This document shows positions 55,794 through 64,000 of a stretch of DNA of 64,000 nucleotides, in pieces. Where the stretch lies: positions 102,653-166,652 of the forward strand of contig LSRX01000342.1 in the NCBI GenBank assembly GCA_001939145.1, given 5' to 3'. The DNA is from Symbiodinium microadriaticum. Lineage: Eukaryota > Sar > Dinophyceae > Suessiales > Symbiodiniaceae. A program made the translations under genes and the position numbers. How positions within the stretch are numbered: the first letter of the stretch is position 1; each line of letters begins with the position of its first letter. The notes below the pieces were generated by a model, which was not told the DNA's origin, made no database searches, and worked only from the letters and a program-made list of their open reading frames with translations.

Positions 55794-56269
55794 TAGTTCC
55801 AAAGGGTAGAATCTGTGGAGCACTTTCCTATGCTTCCATGACCCCCAGGGACAAGCTTATCAAACCGTATAGAACTCACAGAAATCCCTCGCCGCAGCCT
55901 TCAACCTCAAACGCGAAACCCCAAACCCTAAAGCCCAAACCTGGCACAAGCCTTTTGAGCCTTAACAAACCCTAGGCCCGAAACCCATTGTAGAGTTCTC
56001 CTTCTCGAAACCCTTGAAAGGAACCCTGAAAGGTGCACCTTGCAGCCCTAAGCCCTGAGCCCTAAGCCCCAACTAAGCCGCAAGCCCTAAGCCCTAAACC
56101 CTAAACCCAAAGCCCTAAAACCCTAACCCCCAAAACCCTAAGCCCTGAAGCCCTAAACCCTAAACCCGCACCGATGCCCAGGTGCACTTCGCTGCCGGGG
56201 CGGAGGCCGCGAAGGAGCGGCGGCAAAGCCATGGAGCAGAAGGCCTCTTGGAGTTTTGGAGTTTAGGGT

Positions 56270-56700
56270 AGGCTGAGGCTTTAGGGTTTAGGGTTGGGGT
56301 TTAGGTTTAGGGTTTAGGGTTTGGGTTTAGAGTGAGTGTTGGAGTTTTGGAGTTTAGGGGATTAGGGATTAGGGCTTAGGGGTTCAGGGTTTAGGAGTTT
56401 AGGGCTTAGGGTTTAGGGTTTGGTGGTTAAGGGGATTAGGGTTTAGGATTTTTTTAAAGGGGTTCTGTGTGGTTCTTTAGGGTTTACAAGGACTTTTTGG
56501 AGTCTTGAGCGCTTGAAGGGATTTTAGGGTTTAGGGGATTAGGGATTAGGGCTTAGGGGTTCAGGGTTTAGGAGTTTAGGGCTTAGGGTTTAGGGTTTGG
56601 TGGTTAAGGGGATTAGGGTTTAGGATTTTTTTAAAGGGGTTCTGTGTGGTTCTTTAGGGTTTACAAGGACTTTTTGGAGTCTTGAGCGCTTGAAGATGAA
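56270..56700 (+). repeat. TTTAGGG region with a 166-base tandem duplication
   Basis: 56,353-56,518 and 56,530-56,695 appear identical on reading: both run from TTTAGGGGATTAGGGATTAG to GAGCGCTTGAAG. Identity of two copies in otherwise degenerate repeat shows very recent duplication or an assembly duplication. Confidence 0.9.
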
Positions 56701-57116
56701 GACCACCTTACCTTATAGAAGCATTATAGAAGCCCTATATACCCTAAACTCCCCACCTGTAGTTTCCTTCAATCCCTAAACCCTAAACCCCAAACCCCAA
56801 AATCCTAGTCCCAAAACCCTAAACTCCTCACCTGTAGCTTCCCCTAACTTAAAGGAGTTCAAGACAGAGTACTGAAAGTTCCTGAGTTCCGTCTCATGCG
56901 CTTTTGGTAGTTTCAAGGAGCCCTGGAAGGTTTCAGGGTATGGAGTTTAGGGCTTAGGGCTTAGGGTTGAGGGTTTAGGGTTTAGGGGTTTAGGGGTTTT
57001 AGGGTTTAGGGGTTCAGAGTTTTGAGGGCGTTGGGCTAGATCTGGGGGTTTGGGGGCCGAGGTCTCGGAGGCGAAACTTGGGGCTCAAGGTGTGGGCTTT
57101 GGAATCTAACAGCTGA

Positions 57117-57167
57117 CTACGGTTGATGATATAAATCCTGCATGTCTATCTATATCATCAACCGTAG
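57117..57167. mobile_element. Foldback (MITE-like) element, family 3, short copy
   Basis: Only 51 bases: CTACGGTTGATGATATA, a 17-base middle, and its exact complement TATATCATCAACCGTAG. It keeps both ends of family 3 and has lost the interior. Confidence 0.85.
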
Positions 57168-57582
57168 TGGCAATGCCTGTGTCAGAACCTTAGCGGTTTT
57201 GGGGCTCTAGATAATTTGCCAGTTCCAGGACATGAGGGAGCCTAAATACTGGGATTCCTGCCATGCGGAACCCTCATATTAAGAAGCCGTATTGCAGACC
57301 CTCATAAACCCAATTTCTGCTGTGCTTCTAGAGGGCACGACCACCTTGCAGGAATATAGGGGGTAAAGTGACTAGTAGGAATCTTAGCTCTTAGAATCAG
57401 AGCATAATGGACCCACCTTCTGCAGGCCTCGTCGCGGGGGCCTTGGGCGAGAGGGTCGCGGCTGGCAACGAGCTTGGGTTTCGGGGTTTAGCCTGTGGGG
57501 TTAAGGCTTTTGACATGTTTTTAAGGTTTAGGGTTGAAGGAAGGTGCACCGCAACGGTATAGAGCTGTTTTGGTCTAGGGGG

Positions 57583-57625
57583 TTGAATATATATATATAT
57601 ATATATTATTATTTTTTTTTTTTTC
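57583..57625. repeat. (TA)n and poly-T
   Basis: ATATATATAT run followed by TTATTATT and a T tract, shortly before the acceptor region of the exon at 57,700. Confidence 0.9.
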
Positions 57626-57699
57626 TGGTGTCTGTGCGGTTCAGCTTAACAGGTGGAGGCCCTGAGTCGCGTTGTTGATTCGGGCTTGGAGTCTTACAG

Positions 57700-57921
57700 G
57701 CTTAGAGGCTTTAGACCTTCGGAGTGTTGCAGAGAGGCTCGAAGAGGCGCGATGGGGACGGCCCATGCATCATCTTGCAAGATCCTTAAGCCCTTTCAGC
57801 ATGTGGGGGGTTTTGCCAAAAGGGGGTCCATTTGCTACGGATACTCTTCTTCTGTTACGATGGCACGAAGGGGGGAAAACGTGTTCGGGGTTCCAGGGCC
57901 CTTTCAAGGCATCCACTCAAG
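57700..57921 (+). CDS. Exon, 222 bases
   Basis: Bounded by TCTTACAG and by GTAGGA. Reads LEALDLRSVAERLEEARWGR then PMHHLARSLSPFSMWGVLPK and LLLLRWHEGGKTCSG. The first part is a charged amphipathic helix. This is the longest exon in the repeat-rich region. A second frame is open but less protein-like. No family recognised. Confidence 0.6.
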
Positions 57922-58579
57922 GTAGGAGCTCCCGGTATGAACCCAAGAGCGGGCCCAGGTGAGGCGTAGGCACAGCACCCTCCCAAAGCTACCCTAAACC
58001 CTGGACCCTAAACCCTCCCGGTCCTCGACTCTCAAAGCTTCAGCCCAAGACCTTTTGAAAGCCGACTCCTAAACTTTTGGCCTCGAACGTCCGAGGCCAG
58101 CAGTAGAGGTAAAATTGTCGCAGAAACGCAGGCAGAAACCCGACACCGCAATTTCTAAGCCCATCTTGCCCAGCCACACACCCCCAAAAACCCTTTCAGG
58201 ACCCAAGCTCACAAAAGGACCGTAAATCTTAAACCCTAAACCCTAAGTCCCCAAACCCCACAGACCCCAAACCCCAAAGTCCCCTAAACCCTAAACCTCG
58301 CGGATCAACCTGAGGTCCATGCACGGAAGTCAGAGGTCGAAGCTGCCAGATCCTCAGCGAGAAGGGCGGAACGGTTCAGGGTTTAGGGTTTAGGGCTTGG
58401 GGTTTAGGGCCCCTTTTTCCTGCCCTCCCTGGAACCGCTAAGGTGTTTTTTTTTTTGTTCGCCACCTGTCTCACTTTTGTTTCTGCATAACGCTATCCGT
58501 TTCCCCCAGTTGCCCCACTTGCCCTGGCAGCCCACCCAACCCCGCAAGGAAACTGATCGCAACAAAGGATGCTCAGTCA

Positions 58580-58828
58580 ATGAGAGACCTGTTTTGCATG
58601 AGCGGAGAGATGTCGTCTGCCCTGCGCCCACTCAGCTCTGCATTTCACCGCAGGTTCACCTACGTATATTACTTGGTTCTGGTTGCTGTATCACTCAGCG
58701 CCGTGCATGCAGGACTTGAACGGATCTGTTCCTGTGGCCCGAACAGTGCTCGTCGTTCTGATGCAGCTGCAGTTGCAGCAGAGCAGGAATACTTTCAAGT
58801 AACTTGGGCGCTGGCCCAACCCGGCTGA
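58580..58828 (+). CDS. Possible small protein or exon with a membrane or signal segment
   Basis: ATG at 58580 to TGA at 58828, 82 codons. Contains RRFTYVYYLVLVAVSLSAVH, a likely membrane span, then a hydrophilic tail. It may continue by splicing into the 14-residue repeat region at 58,884. Confidence 0.45.
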   Translation: MRDLFCMSGEMSSALRPLSSAFHRRFTYVYYLVLVAVSLSAVHAGLERICSCGPNSARRSDAAAVAAEQEYFQVTWALAQPG

Positions 58829-58883
58829 TGCTCATGGTTCTGGCCGGTTCGAGACAAAATCACAGCAAACAGATGTTTTTTGT

Positions 58884-59206
58884 TCGTGGTGCTTTACAAA
58901 AACCCGCCATGTCGGATGTGTTGCCTAGTGGTGCTTTAAGCAAAGCCGCCGTGTTTGATGTATTTTTAAGTGGCGCTTTCCAGCAAAGCTGCCATGTCGC
59001 TTTTTTTCTTGTTGAGTCGTGCTTTGAGCAAAGTTGCCATGTCGGATGTCTTGCTGAGTGGTGCTTTAAGTCAAGCCGTCACATCGGACAGGGAGATAGC
59101 AAAGGAATTCTATACCCAAAGCCTTGTTCTAATTACTCAGGCCCCTGTATCACAGGGAGACTTCACATTCAACGATGGAAATCTCGCAAGCTTGGGTCAT
59201 GTTTAG
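58884..59206 (+). CDS. Five 42-46 base repeats encoding a 14-residue motif, frame broken
   Basis: Units beginning GTGGTGCTTTAAGCAAAGC recur five times to about 59,090. They encode GALSKAAMSDVLLS-like repeats. The third unit is 46 bases instead of 42, so the frame changes there. After the last unit the frame continues DREIAKEFYTQSLVLITQAP to TAG at 59206. It is either a repeat protein with an error or splice in unit 3, or a decaying one. Confidence 0.45.
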
Positions 59207-59480
59207 CATGTGCTTGAAAGTGATGCACTTATGAACGACACAGAAGATTTCCTGCCTTCTTACCCTAGGCTCCAACGCTAACATCCCTGCCCCTACTCAC
59301 TCCGCCAAATGCCTTAAAATTTGTAGATTCGAGAAGAACCCTCATACGTCCTTGGCGCAATTAGTGTCAAATTCAGCGATCCCGGAAGGGTTTTTAACAT
59401 GCCCTCTAAAATCGTTTGAGCGCCTTCAAGCTCCCTTTATACATCCTGCACCCCACGACATCCTCGCAACAATCCTATGA

Positions 59481-59582
59481 GGGTAGTTCTCCAAATTAGG
59501 GTCCCTTTTAGGGTCCTGTTTACAAGGGTGCCGTACTATATTGGGGACCCCCAAAATGGGATCCTAACTTAGAGAACCACCG
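59481..59582. mobile_element. Foldback (MITE-like) element, family 1, copy 4
   Basis: About 102 bases, ends GGGTAGTTCTCCAAATTAGG and the complement of CCTAACTTAGAGAACCACC. CTATGA occurs on both sides (59,475-59,480 and 59,583-59,588), a candidate target-site duplication. Confidence 0.85.
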
Positions 59583-59630
59583 CTATGAACAGCCCTAAAC
59601 CCTAAACCCAATGAACAGCCACAAACCCAG

Positions 59631-59907
59631 GTGGTTTCATCGGAGATCCAGTCCCGGCGCACCTTCTGTGTTCGTCTGGAGGGTGGGCGTGGAAGCTTGG
59701 AAGCCGGCTTCCTCCAGCATTTTGAACTTAAGGAAACGGGGCTAGGGTTTAGTGTTCGGGCTTTGCGATTACGGTTTGGGATTTCTACCATGAGAGGGAA
59801 ACCTCTCATTTTCGGAGAGCTCAGATTCAGACCTCCCTCGCCTCCGAGGAAGCGCAAAACCGTGCTGCTGGAGGATTCGGCGCAGGCCCCCGTGTCTAAC
59901 AACTCAC
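59631..59907 (+). CDS. Coding-like pair of exons with stop
   Basis: First part after ACCCAG reads VVSSEIQSRRTFCVRLEG then SLEAGFLQHFELKE. A short TTTAGGG-bearing piece follows, then MRGKPLIFGELRFRPPSPPR KRKTVLLEDSAQAP to a stop at about 59,912. The minus strand is also open, so this is tentative. Confidence 0.38.
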
Positions 59908-60011
59908 GTTGACAGTACCAGATAACTTAGAGACCGAAAGCTGTAAGCCCGAAAGCCCCAACCCCAAATAGGAAGGATAGCAGAAAGAAGCCCAAATCTG
60001 GTCCATCTCAG

Positions 60012-60161
60012 TTCTGAGTGTAGACCAGTGTAGACACCTGCTGCAAAGCATATGCAGCGCCTTGGCAGACTTGCCGCACTGTATTCCTATGCTGACGGGA
60101 CAGGCGCTTAGCCGAGCTGTTCCACCGGCGACCGGGCGACGTGCCCGTGTCGGCAAAGAGG
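60012..60161 (+). CDS. Exon, 150 bases
   Basis: Bounded by CATCTCAG and by GTTTGC. Reads LSVDQCRHLLQSICSALADL then PHCIPMLTGQALSRAVPPAT and a basic end. Strongly protein-like. A telomere-like block with both orientations follows at 60,190-60,265. Confidence 0.6.
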
Positions 60162-60365
60162 TTTGCTGTTTCAGACTGTAGTTTCACTCCTTTGGGGTTT
60201 AGGGTCTCTAAACCCTAAACCCTAAACCCTAAACCCTAAGCCCCAAACCCTAAGGGTTTAGGGTTTAAGCTCTTTGAGTTGGCGTAGGTGTGAGCCGGAA
60301 GGGCTCCTCTCTCCTCCCTTCCTCCGCTCGGCGTCGGAGGGGCCTCGTGTCTCCCCTCTCATTTG

Positions 60366-60465
60366 GGGGTTTCCGAAAATAGGGGACCCTACTCTAGTAC
60401 CCTAAATAGTAGGATCCTTATATAAGGACCCCCAATTTAAGGTACCCTGGTTTTCGGAAAGTCCC
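60366..60465. mobile_element. Foldback (MITE-like) element, family 4
   Basis: 100 bases with ends GGGGTTTCCGAAAATAGGGG and the complement of CCTGGTTTTCGGAAAGTCCC. The interior has AGGATCCTTATATAAGGACC. The ends differ from family 1 but the GGACC blocks are alike. Confidence 0.75.
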
Positions 60466-60900
60466 ATTTCCCGCTGAAGCGCACCCTCGCTTAAGGGAAG
60501 TTACAGGTGGGGAGTTTAGGGTATGGTTTAGGGTATGGTTTAGGGTAGGGGTTAGGGTAGGGTTTAGGGTTTAGGGGTTTAGAGTTTAGGGTATATAGGG
60601 CTCCTATAAGGCTTCTACAAGGCATAAGGCTCCTATAACGGTAACTACCCACCTGAACATGTCCTGGTCCTAGACCCTCGCTGTTGTAACAGTAAGATCC
60701 CCGCCCCAAGCATTGCCGACTAAGGCTTAAACCCCCAAGGCCTACATTGAAAGGTTTAGGGTATTAGGGTTTTTAGGTTCTAGGGCCTTTGGGGTTTAAG
60801 ATATATCCGAATCCATGCTCGGCTCCCCCCTAAACCCTAAACCCTAAACCCTAAATCCTAAACCCTAAACCCTAAACACTAAACCCTAAACGATTTCCAT

Positions 60901-60968
60901 GCAAAACTTCCGGAAAAAGCTCAGGCGCCAGCCTCTCGGCCGGGCTCGCTCCCACCTCAGACTCTGGG
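60901..60968 (+). CDS. Microexon, basic
   Basis: Reads QNFRKKLRRQPLGRARSHLR LW before GTTGGG. Very basic. The 5' border is uncertain. Confidence 0.4.
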
Positions 60969-61185
60969 GTTGGGGGCGTGCTGGGACTGTTGAATTTTAG
61001 GGCTTCGGGTGTTTGTTTCTTAGGGTTCAGGGTTTGGGGCTTCGGCTGGGGATTTTTGAATTTTAGGGTTGAGGATTTTTTGAGGGTTTAGGGTTTGGGG
61101 TTCAGGGCTTAGGGCTTTTAGATTAGGGTTCAGGGTTCAGGGCTTCGTTTTTTTGGGTTTAGGGTTTCGGATCTTATTTCAACAG

Positions 61186-61287
61186 GCTACGAAGGATCAG
61201 ACTTCGGACCTCAGACGAAGCCTTTAAGTAGAAGTACACTCAGCTCCACGTGGTCTGAGGCGGGAGCTCTACAGCAAGCTTCAAGGA
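61186..61287 (+). CDS. Microexon
   Basis: Begins after TTCAACAG. Reads YEGSDFGPQTKPLSRSTLSS then TWSEAGALQQASR. Donor not clear; a CCCTAAA array follows. Confidence 0.42.
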
Positions 61288-61746
61288 CCTAAACCCTAAA
61301 CCCTAAACTCTATAAACCCTAAACCCAAACCCTTAAACCCTAAGCCCTAAGCCCTAAACCCTAAACCGTAGCAACCAAGAAGCAAAACCTCGGGACCAAC
61401 AAAATGGAAATTCCCCCCCCCCCCCAGGGGCCACAACCCAAACACTAAAACCCAACATTTTGAGCCCTCCAAGCTTCATGCGCGCGAGAGCCAGAACGAT
61501 GGTTTAGGGCTTAGGGTCTAGGGCTTTGGGTTTAGGTTTCCAACACAAAAAGCGTTCAACAACACAAGCACCCAAAACACAAAGAGCAACATCGACACGG
61601 TAGGGTCACAGAAACACCAGAACCCTAAGACGCACAAGCGGTTCAAACCAAGACCCACAACTCGCACAAACGCCCTTGAAATTACCCTAAACCCGAAACC
61701 GAAGCATAGACATCATAGACTCTAGACCTAAACACGCCTTCCCTGC

Positions 61747-61942
61747 CGACGTGGCTGACCTGAGGTTGCATTGGCCGGCGATTCGCTGCCTGGCGCAGTC
61801 CGGAGCTTGTGAAGCTTTGGGATTTATGCCCAAGGATCTGTATTTTTTTTCTGCATACGGATTTCGATGGTTTTGTGGTTTCTCTGAAAGCTGTCATGGC
61901 TTGTTTCGTCTTACGTCATGTGGTGATGTGTTCTGTTCTTGA
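61747..61942 (+). CDS. Coding-like island with stop at 61,942
   Basis: Reads VADLRLHWPAIRCLAQSGAC then EALGFMPKDLYFFSAYGFRW to TGA. The first part resembles an ankyrin-like or helical repeat only loosely. Might be a last exon. Confidence 0.4.
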
Positions 61943-62572
61943 TGGTTCAGTCGAGCTTGACTGTGCACGGGTTTCATAGGTGGTAGCAAGACTGTCAGAG
62001 GCGTTTGTTAGGGTTTCAGGGATCCATGCAATGTAGAAGCCAGAATAGTTGGAAAATTTTATTCCCTCGCGTTCCCTGGTTATATAATATACGCCGAAAG
62101 CCGTAATTTAAGTATCTGGACTAAGCCCATAGTATCAGGCACGAGATCTGGATCCATGTTTTGCTGGATTTGGAGCACACGCCACTGGCATTCATAGGTT
62201 AAGGGTTTAGAGTCAGGGGGCTTGGAATGCAGCGTTGCCAGCATTTCCCCACTTTTCCCCCATGAAGAGAACTCACACATTAGGATCCCAGTTGTAGTCC
62301 TCAGCAACGGAGGGAAGTCTATTTACTAAGCAGGGGTCTTCATGATTCGCAGCTGCTGCCAGTTCGAGACAAAGCTGTGGGTACCACATCTTACGTTGAA
62401 GACACACGTGCGAGTGCCACGAGTAGCAAGTTCAGCTTCAATCAGGAGGCATCAAGCACTAGTGGCCTAAAACACTCTAGTATTCTGAGCTGCACCTGCT
62501 TTTCGCAGCGCCAAAGCCGTAAGAACCCCGGCCCCCGCTTTGCTCCAGACCTTTTGTCGGATTGTCAAAGCC

Positions 62573-62673
62573 ATGGGCACCGGTGCTTCGACCTCGCCGT
62601 CGACGTCCCCGAAGTCGGCAGCCAAGCCGGCAGAGCCTGCATCGAACCCTGCGGAGCCGCCGAAGAGCAGCAG
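62573..62673 (+). CDS. First exon with N-myristoylation-like start
   Basis: ATG at 62573 opens MGTGASTSPSTSPKSAAKPA, then EPASNPAEPPKSSR, followed by GTAGGG. Gly-2 and Ser-6 fit the N-myristoylation pattern, which would tether the protein to membranes. The rest is a Ser/Pro/Ala-rich flexible segment. The intron starts with a TTTAGGG array, and a U6-like sequence and a retroelement follow in it. Confidence 0.55.
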
Positions 62674-62774
62674 GTAGGGGTTTAGGGTTTAGGGTTTAGG
62701 GACGTCTGTGTTTGGCACAGCTTCCGGGGTTTGGGGAGTTTTTGTTGAGGTTTTTTAGACTTGGTGTCGGAAGA

Positions 62775-62850
62775 ACAGAGAAGATTAGCATGGCCCCTCC
62801 GCTCAGGTCAACATGTTCACGATCGACACGCACAAATCGAGAATGTACCA
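62775..62850 (+). ncRNA. U6 snRNA-like core, probably a retro-derived copy
   Basis: ACAGAGAAGATTAGCATGGC followed by CCCT is the conserved heart of U6: the ACAGAGA box that pairs with the 5' splice site, the AGC triad and the start of the internal stem-loop. GACACGCACAAATCG further on matches the 3' side of the stem-loop. Between them are about 15-17 extra bases (62,808-62,824). The usual U6 5' stem is not recognisable, and no upstream promoter or 3' T run was found. It is therefore likely a pseudogene or part of a mobile element, though an unusual functional U6 is not excluded. Confidence 0.7.
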
Positions 62851-63059
62851 ATCTGCAGCCGTGCAGTGCAAAAGTCCCCTTAGTTAGTTGGTGTAGTGAT
62901 TTGTCTCTATAGTTCTTCATGGTAGCGAGGAGCCGCGGTGAGGATACCGGGGCAACCTTAATCAGTGCGTGAGACTTTGCTGTACGATCGTTACATACAT
63001 TAGAACCATTTTTCGCTGCATCAGTTTCGCATTTTGCGAGTACAGTATTTGTGGGCATC

Positions 63060-64000
63060 ATGACAGATGGTGGTGGATCAACAGGAACGCCATCGATGGC
63101 GGACATAGGCAATCTGTTGCAGCAGCTCGTTAGTGAGCAGCAGCTGCAACGGTCGCGTGTTGAAGAGTTGGCTCAGCAAGTGGCGCAGACTCAGCAGGGT
63201 GTTGCAGGCACCCAAGTTGTGACCGAGCACGTTGTAGGAGAAGTGGTTCAGCAGGTGCAGTTGGCTTTTTCTCAGCAGCAGCAAGCGACGACGGACCAGC
63301 TCACGCAGCTGGCGCACACAGTCCAAGGGCAACAGACTGGGATTGATCAGATGTCACAGGTCATTTCCAGCGTAAGTGCTTTGCAGCAGCAGATGCAAGC
63401 TTTGGCACAGAATGTTCCTAGCATATCTGGCTCAAGCATGTCTCAGGCAGCAGCGGTTGGAAGCAGTCCACCAGTTCAGGCTCAAGCACAGCAGCCCGCA
63501 GCTACTGCGGCAGCGGTTGGAAGCAGTCCAACAGTTCAGGCTCAAGCTCAGCAGCCCGCAGCTACGCCGTTTGGCACTGTGCCCGGTCCGCAAGTTTCGT
63601 CCCAAGTTCCTCTTCACGGACCTCAGCTTTTCAACCTGGCCGGGAGCGCTCGGGTGAACCCAGCGGTGGCTTACGCCATCCAGCAAGGAGCTGTTGATCA
63701 GAAGAACCTTGGAAAGCCTTCTGTGTACGATGGAAGCAAAGAGGCCAAGCAAAGCTTTCATGATTGGCAAGACACCATGGTCACTTTCCTTGATGCTAGC
63801 ATGCCTGGCATATGGGAGGTGCTTGAATGGATCGCGAATGATCAGCCAAAGACTACACTGGATAAGGATGCTGTCAAACGGCATTTTCCTGACGTAGACC
63901 CGTTGCTGATTGATTACGCAGACTCCAACATCTACGCGTGTCTTAGCTCCTACACTGGAGGCGAGCCCAAAGCTTTGGTCAAGCAAGCCCGAAGGCCGAA
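63060..64000 (+). CDS. Copia-like retrotransposon, 5' part of gag, runs off the window
   Basis: ATG at 63060 opens a frame without a stop to the end of the window (over 313 codons). Residues about 1-130 are Gln-rich and coiled-coil-like (LLQQLVSEQQLQRSRVEELA). Two near-identical 20-residue repeats follow (63,450-63,568, AVGSSPPVQAQAQQPAAT). From about residue 220 a gag-type segment begins with KPSVYDGSKEAKQSFHDWQD, a pattern familiar from Ty1/copia capsid regions. The frame is intact as far as visible, so the element may be young. Terminal repeats were not identified. Confidence 0.68.
   Translation, partial: MTDGGGSTGTPSMADIGNLLQQLVSEQQLQRSRVEELAQQVAQTQQGVAGTQVVTEHVVGEVVQQVQLAFSQQQQATTDQLTQLAHTVQGQQTGIDQMSQVISSVSALQQQMQALAQNVPSISGSSMSQAAAVGSSPPVQAQAQQPAATAAAVGSSPTVQAQAQQPAATPFGTVPGPQVSSQVPLHGPQLFNLAGSARVNPAVAYAIQQGAVDQKNLGKPSVYDGSKEAKQSFHDWQDTMVTFLDASMPGIWEVLEWIANDQPKTTLDKDAVKRHFPDVDPLLIDYADSNIYACLSSYTGGEPKALVKQARRP

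Noticed and set aside
63432-63986. 184-codon open frame on the minus strand
   Set aside because: Antisense to the gag frame, which has the clear capsid-type pattern and a coherent repeat structure.

Overview
The window looks like nuclear DNA of a large-genome alveolate, most probably a dinoflagellate; a chromerid is the main alternative. The reasons are many short exons with GT/GC-AG borders, degenerate copies of the TTTAGGG/CCCTAAA telomere motif filling most introns, families of multi-pass membrane proteins that I do not recognise as any named family, bacterial-type SH3-like repeats, a copia-type gag reading frame and a U6 snRNA-like core. There are no bacterial operons, no CRISPR array, and no rRNA or tRNA that I could recognise. 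Exon borders were drawn by eye, from protein similarity between paralogues and from AG/GT borders, so they are approximate.

Region 1 (1-16.4 kb, minus strand). Three membrane-protein genes lie head to tail: C (about 16.4-13.2 kb), B (12.17-7.00 kb) and A (6.55 kb to beyond the left edge). A and B are paralogues that align exon by exon. C is a different multi-pass protein with SH3-like repeats in front of its membrane part. The introns of A and B carry TTTAGGG arrays; C has almost none.

Region 2 (16.4-23.6 kb). This stretch is gene-poor and nearly free of telomere-like sequence. It holds a foldback element, a GTAGTACA minisatellite, one possible small gene (20.56-21.00 kb), a 101-base assembly gap inside a CCCCTTAAG-rich repeat, and a T-rich repeat tract.

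Region 3 (23.6-30.1 kb, plus strand). This is an inverted copy of 1-7.5 kb. It carries a truncated, frameshifted 3' end of B and a nearly complete copy of A (A'). A' has at least one frameshift and one extra 108-base segment that looks like an intron. The two arms and gene B together show the same protein with different introns.

Region 4 (30.1-62.7 kb). A decayed copia polymerase fragment (minus) is followed by about 30 kb in which 45-230 base islands of coding-like, splice-bounded sequence sit in a sea of degenerate TTTAGGG or CCCTAAA arrays. Most islands read on the plus strand. Two of them (42.58 and 43.00 kb) join in phase into a PUF (Pumilio-type RNA-binding) repeat. Four families of roughly 100-base palindromic elements (MITE-like) are scattered here and in regions 1 and 2.

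Region 5 (62.6-64.0 kb). A short first exon with an N-myristoylation-like start runs into a TTTAGGG intron. A U6 snRNA core with an insertion follows about 100 bases later, then the 5' end of a copia-like gag frame that runs off the window.

Main interest: introns built from telomere-like repeat, sometimes G-rich in the 5' half and C-rich in the 3' half so that they could fold; intron presence/absence between paralogues and between the duplicate arms; several families of short foldback elements; and a U6/retroelement junction.
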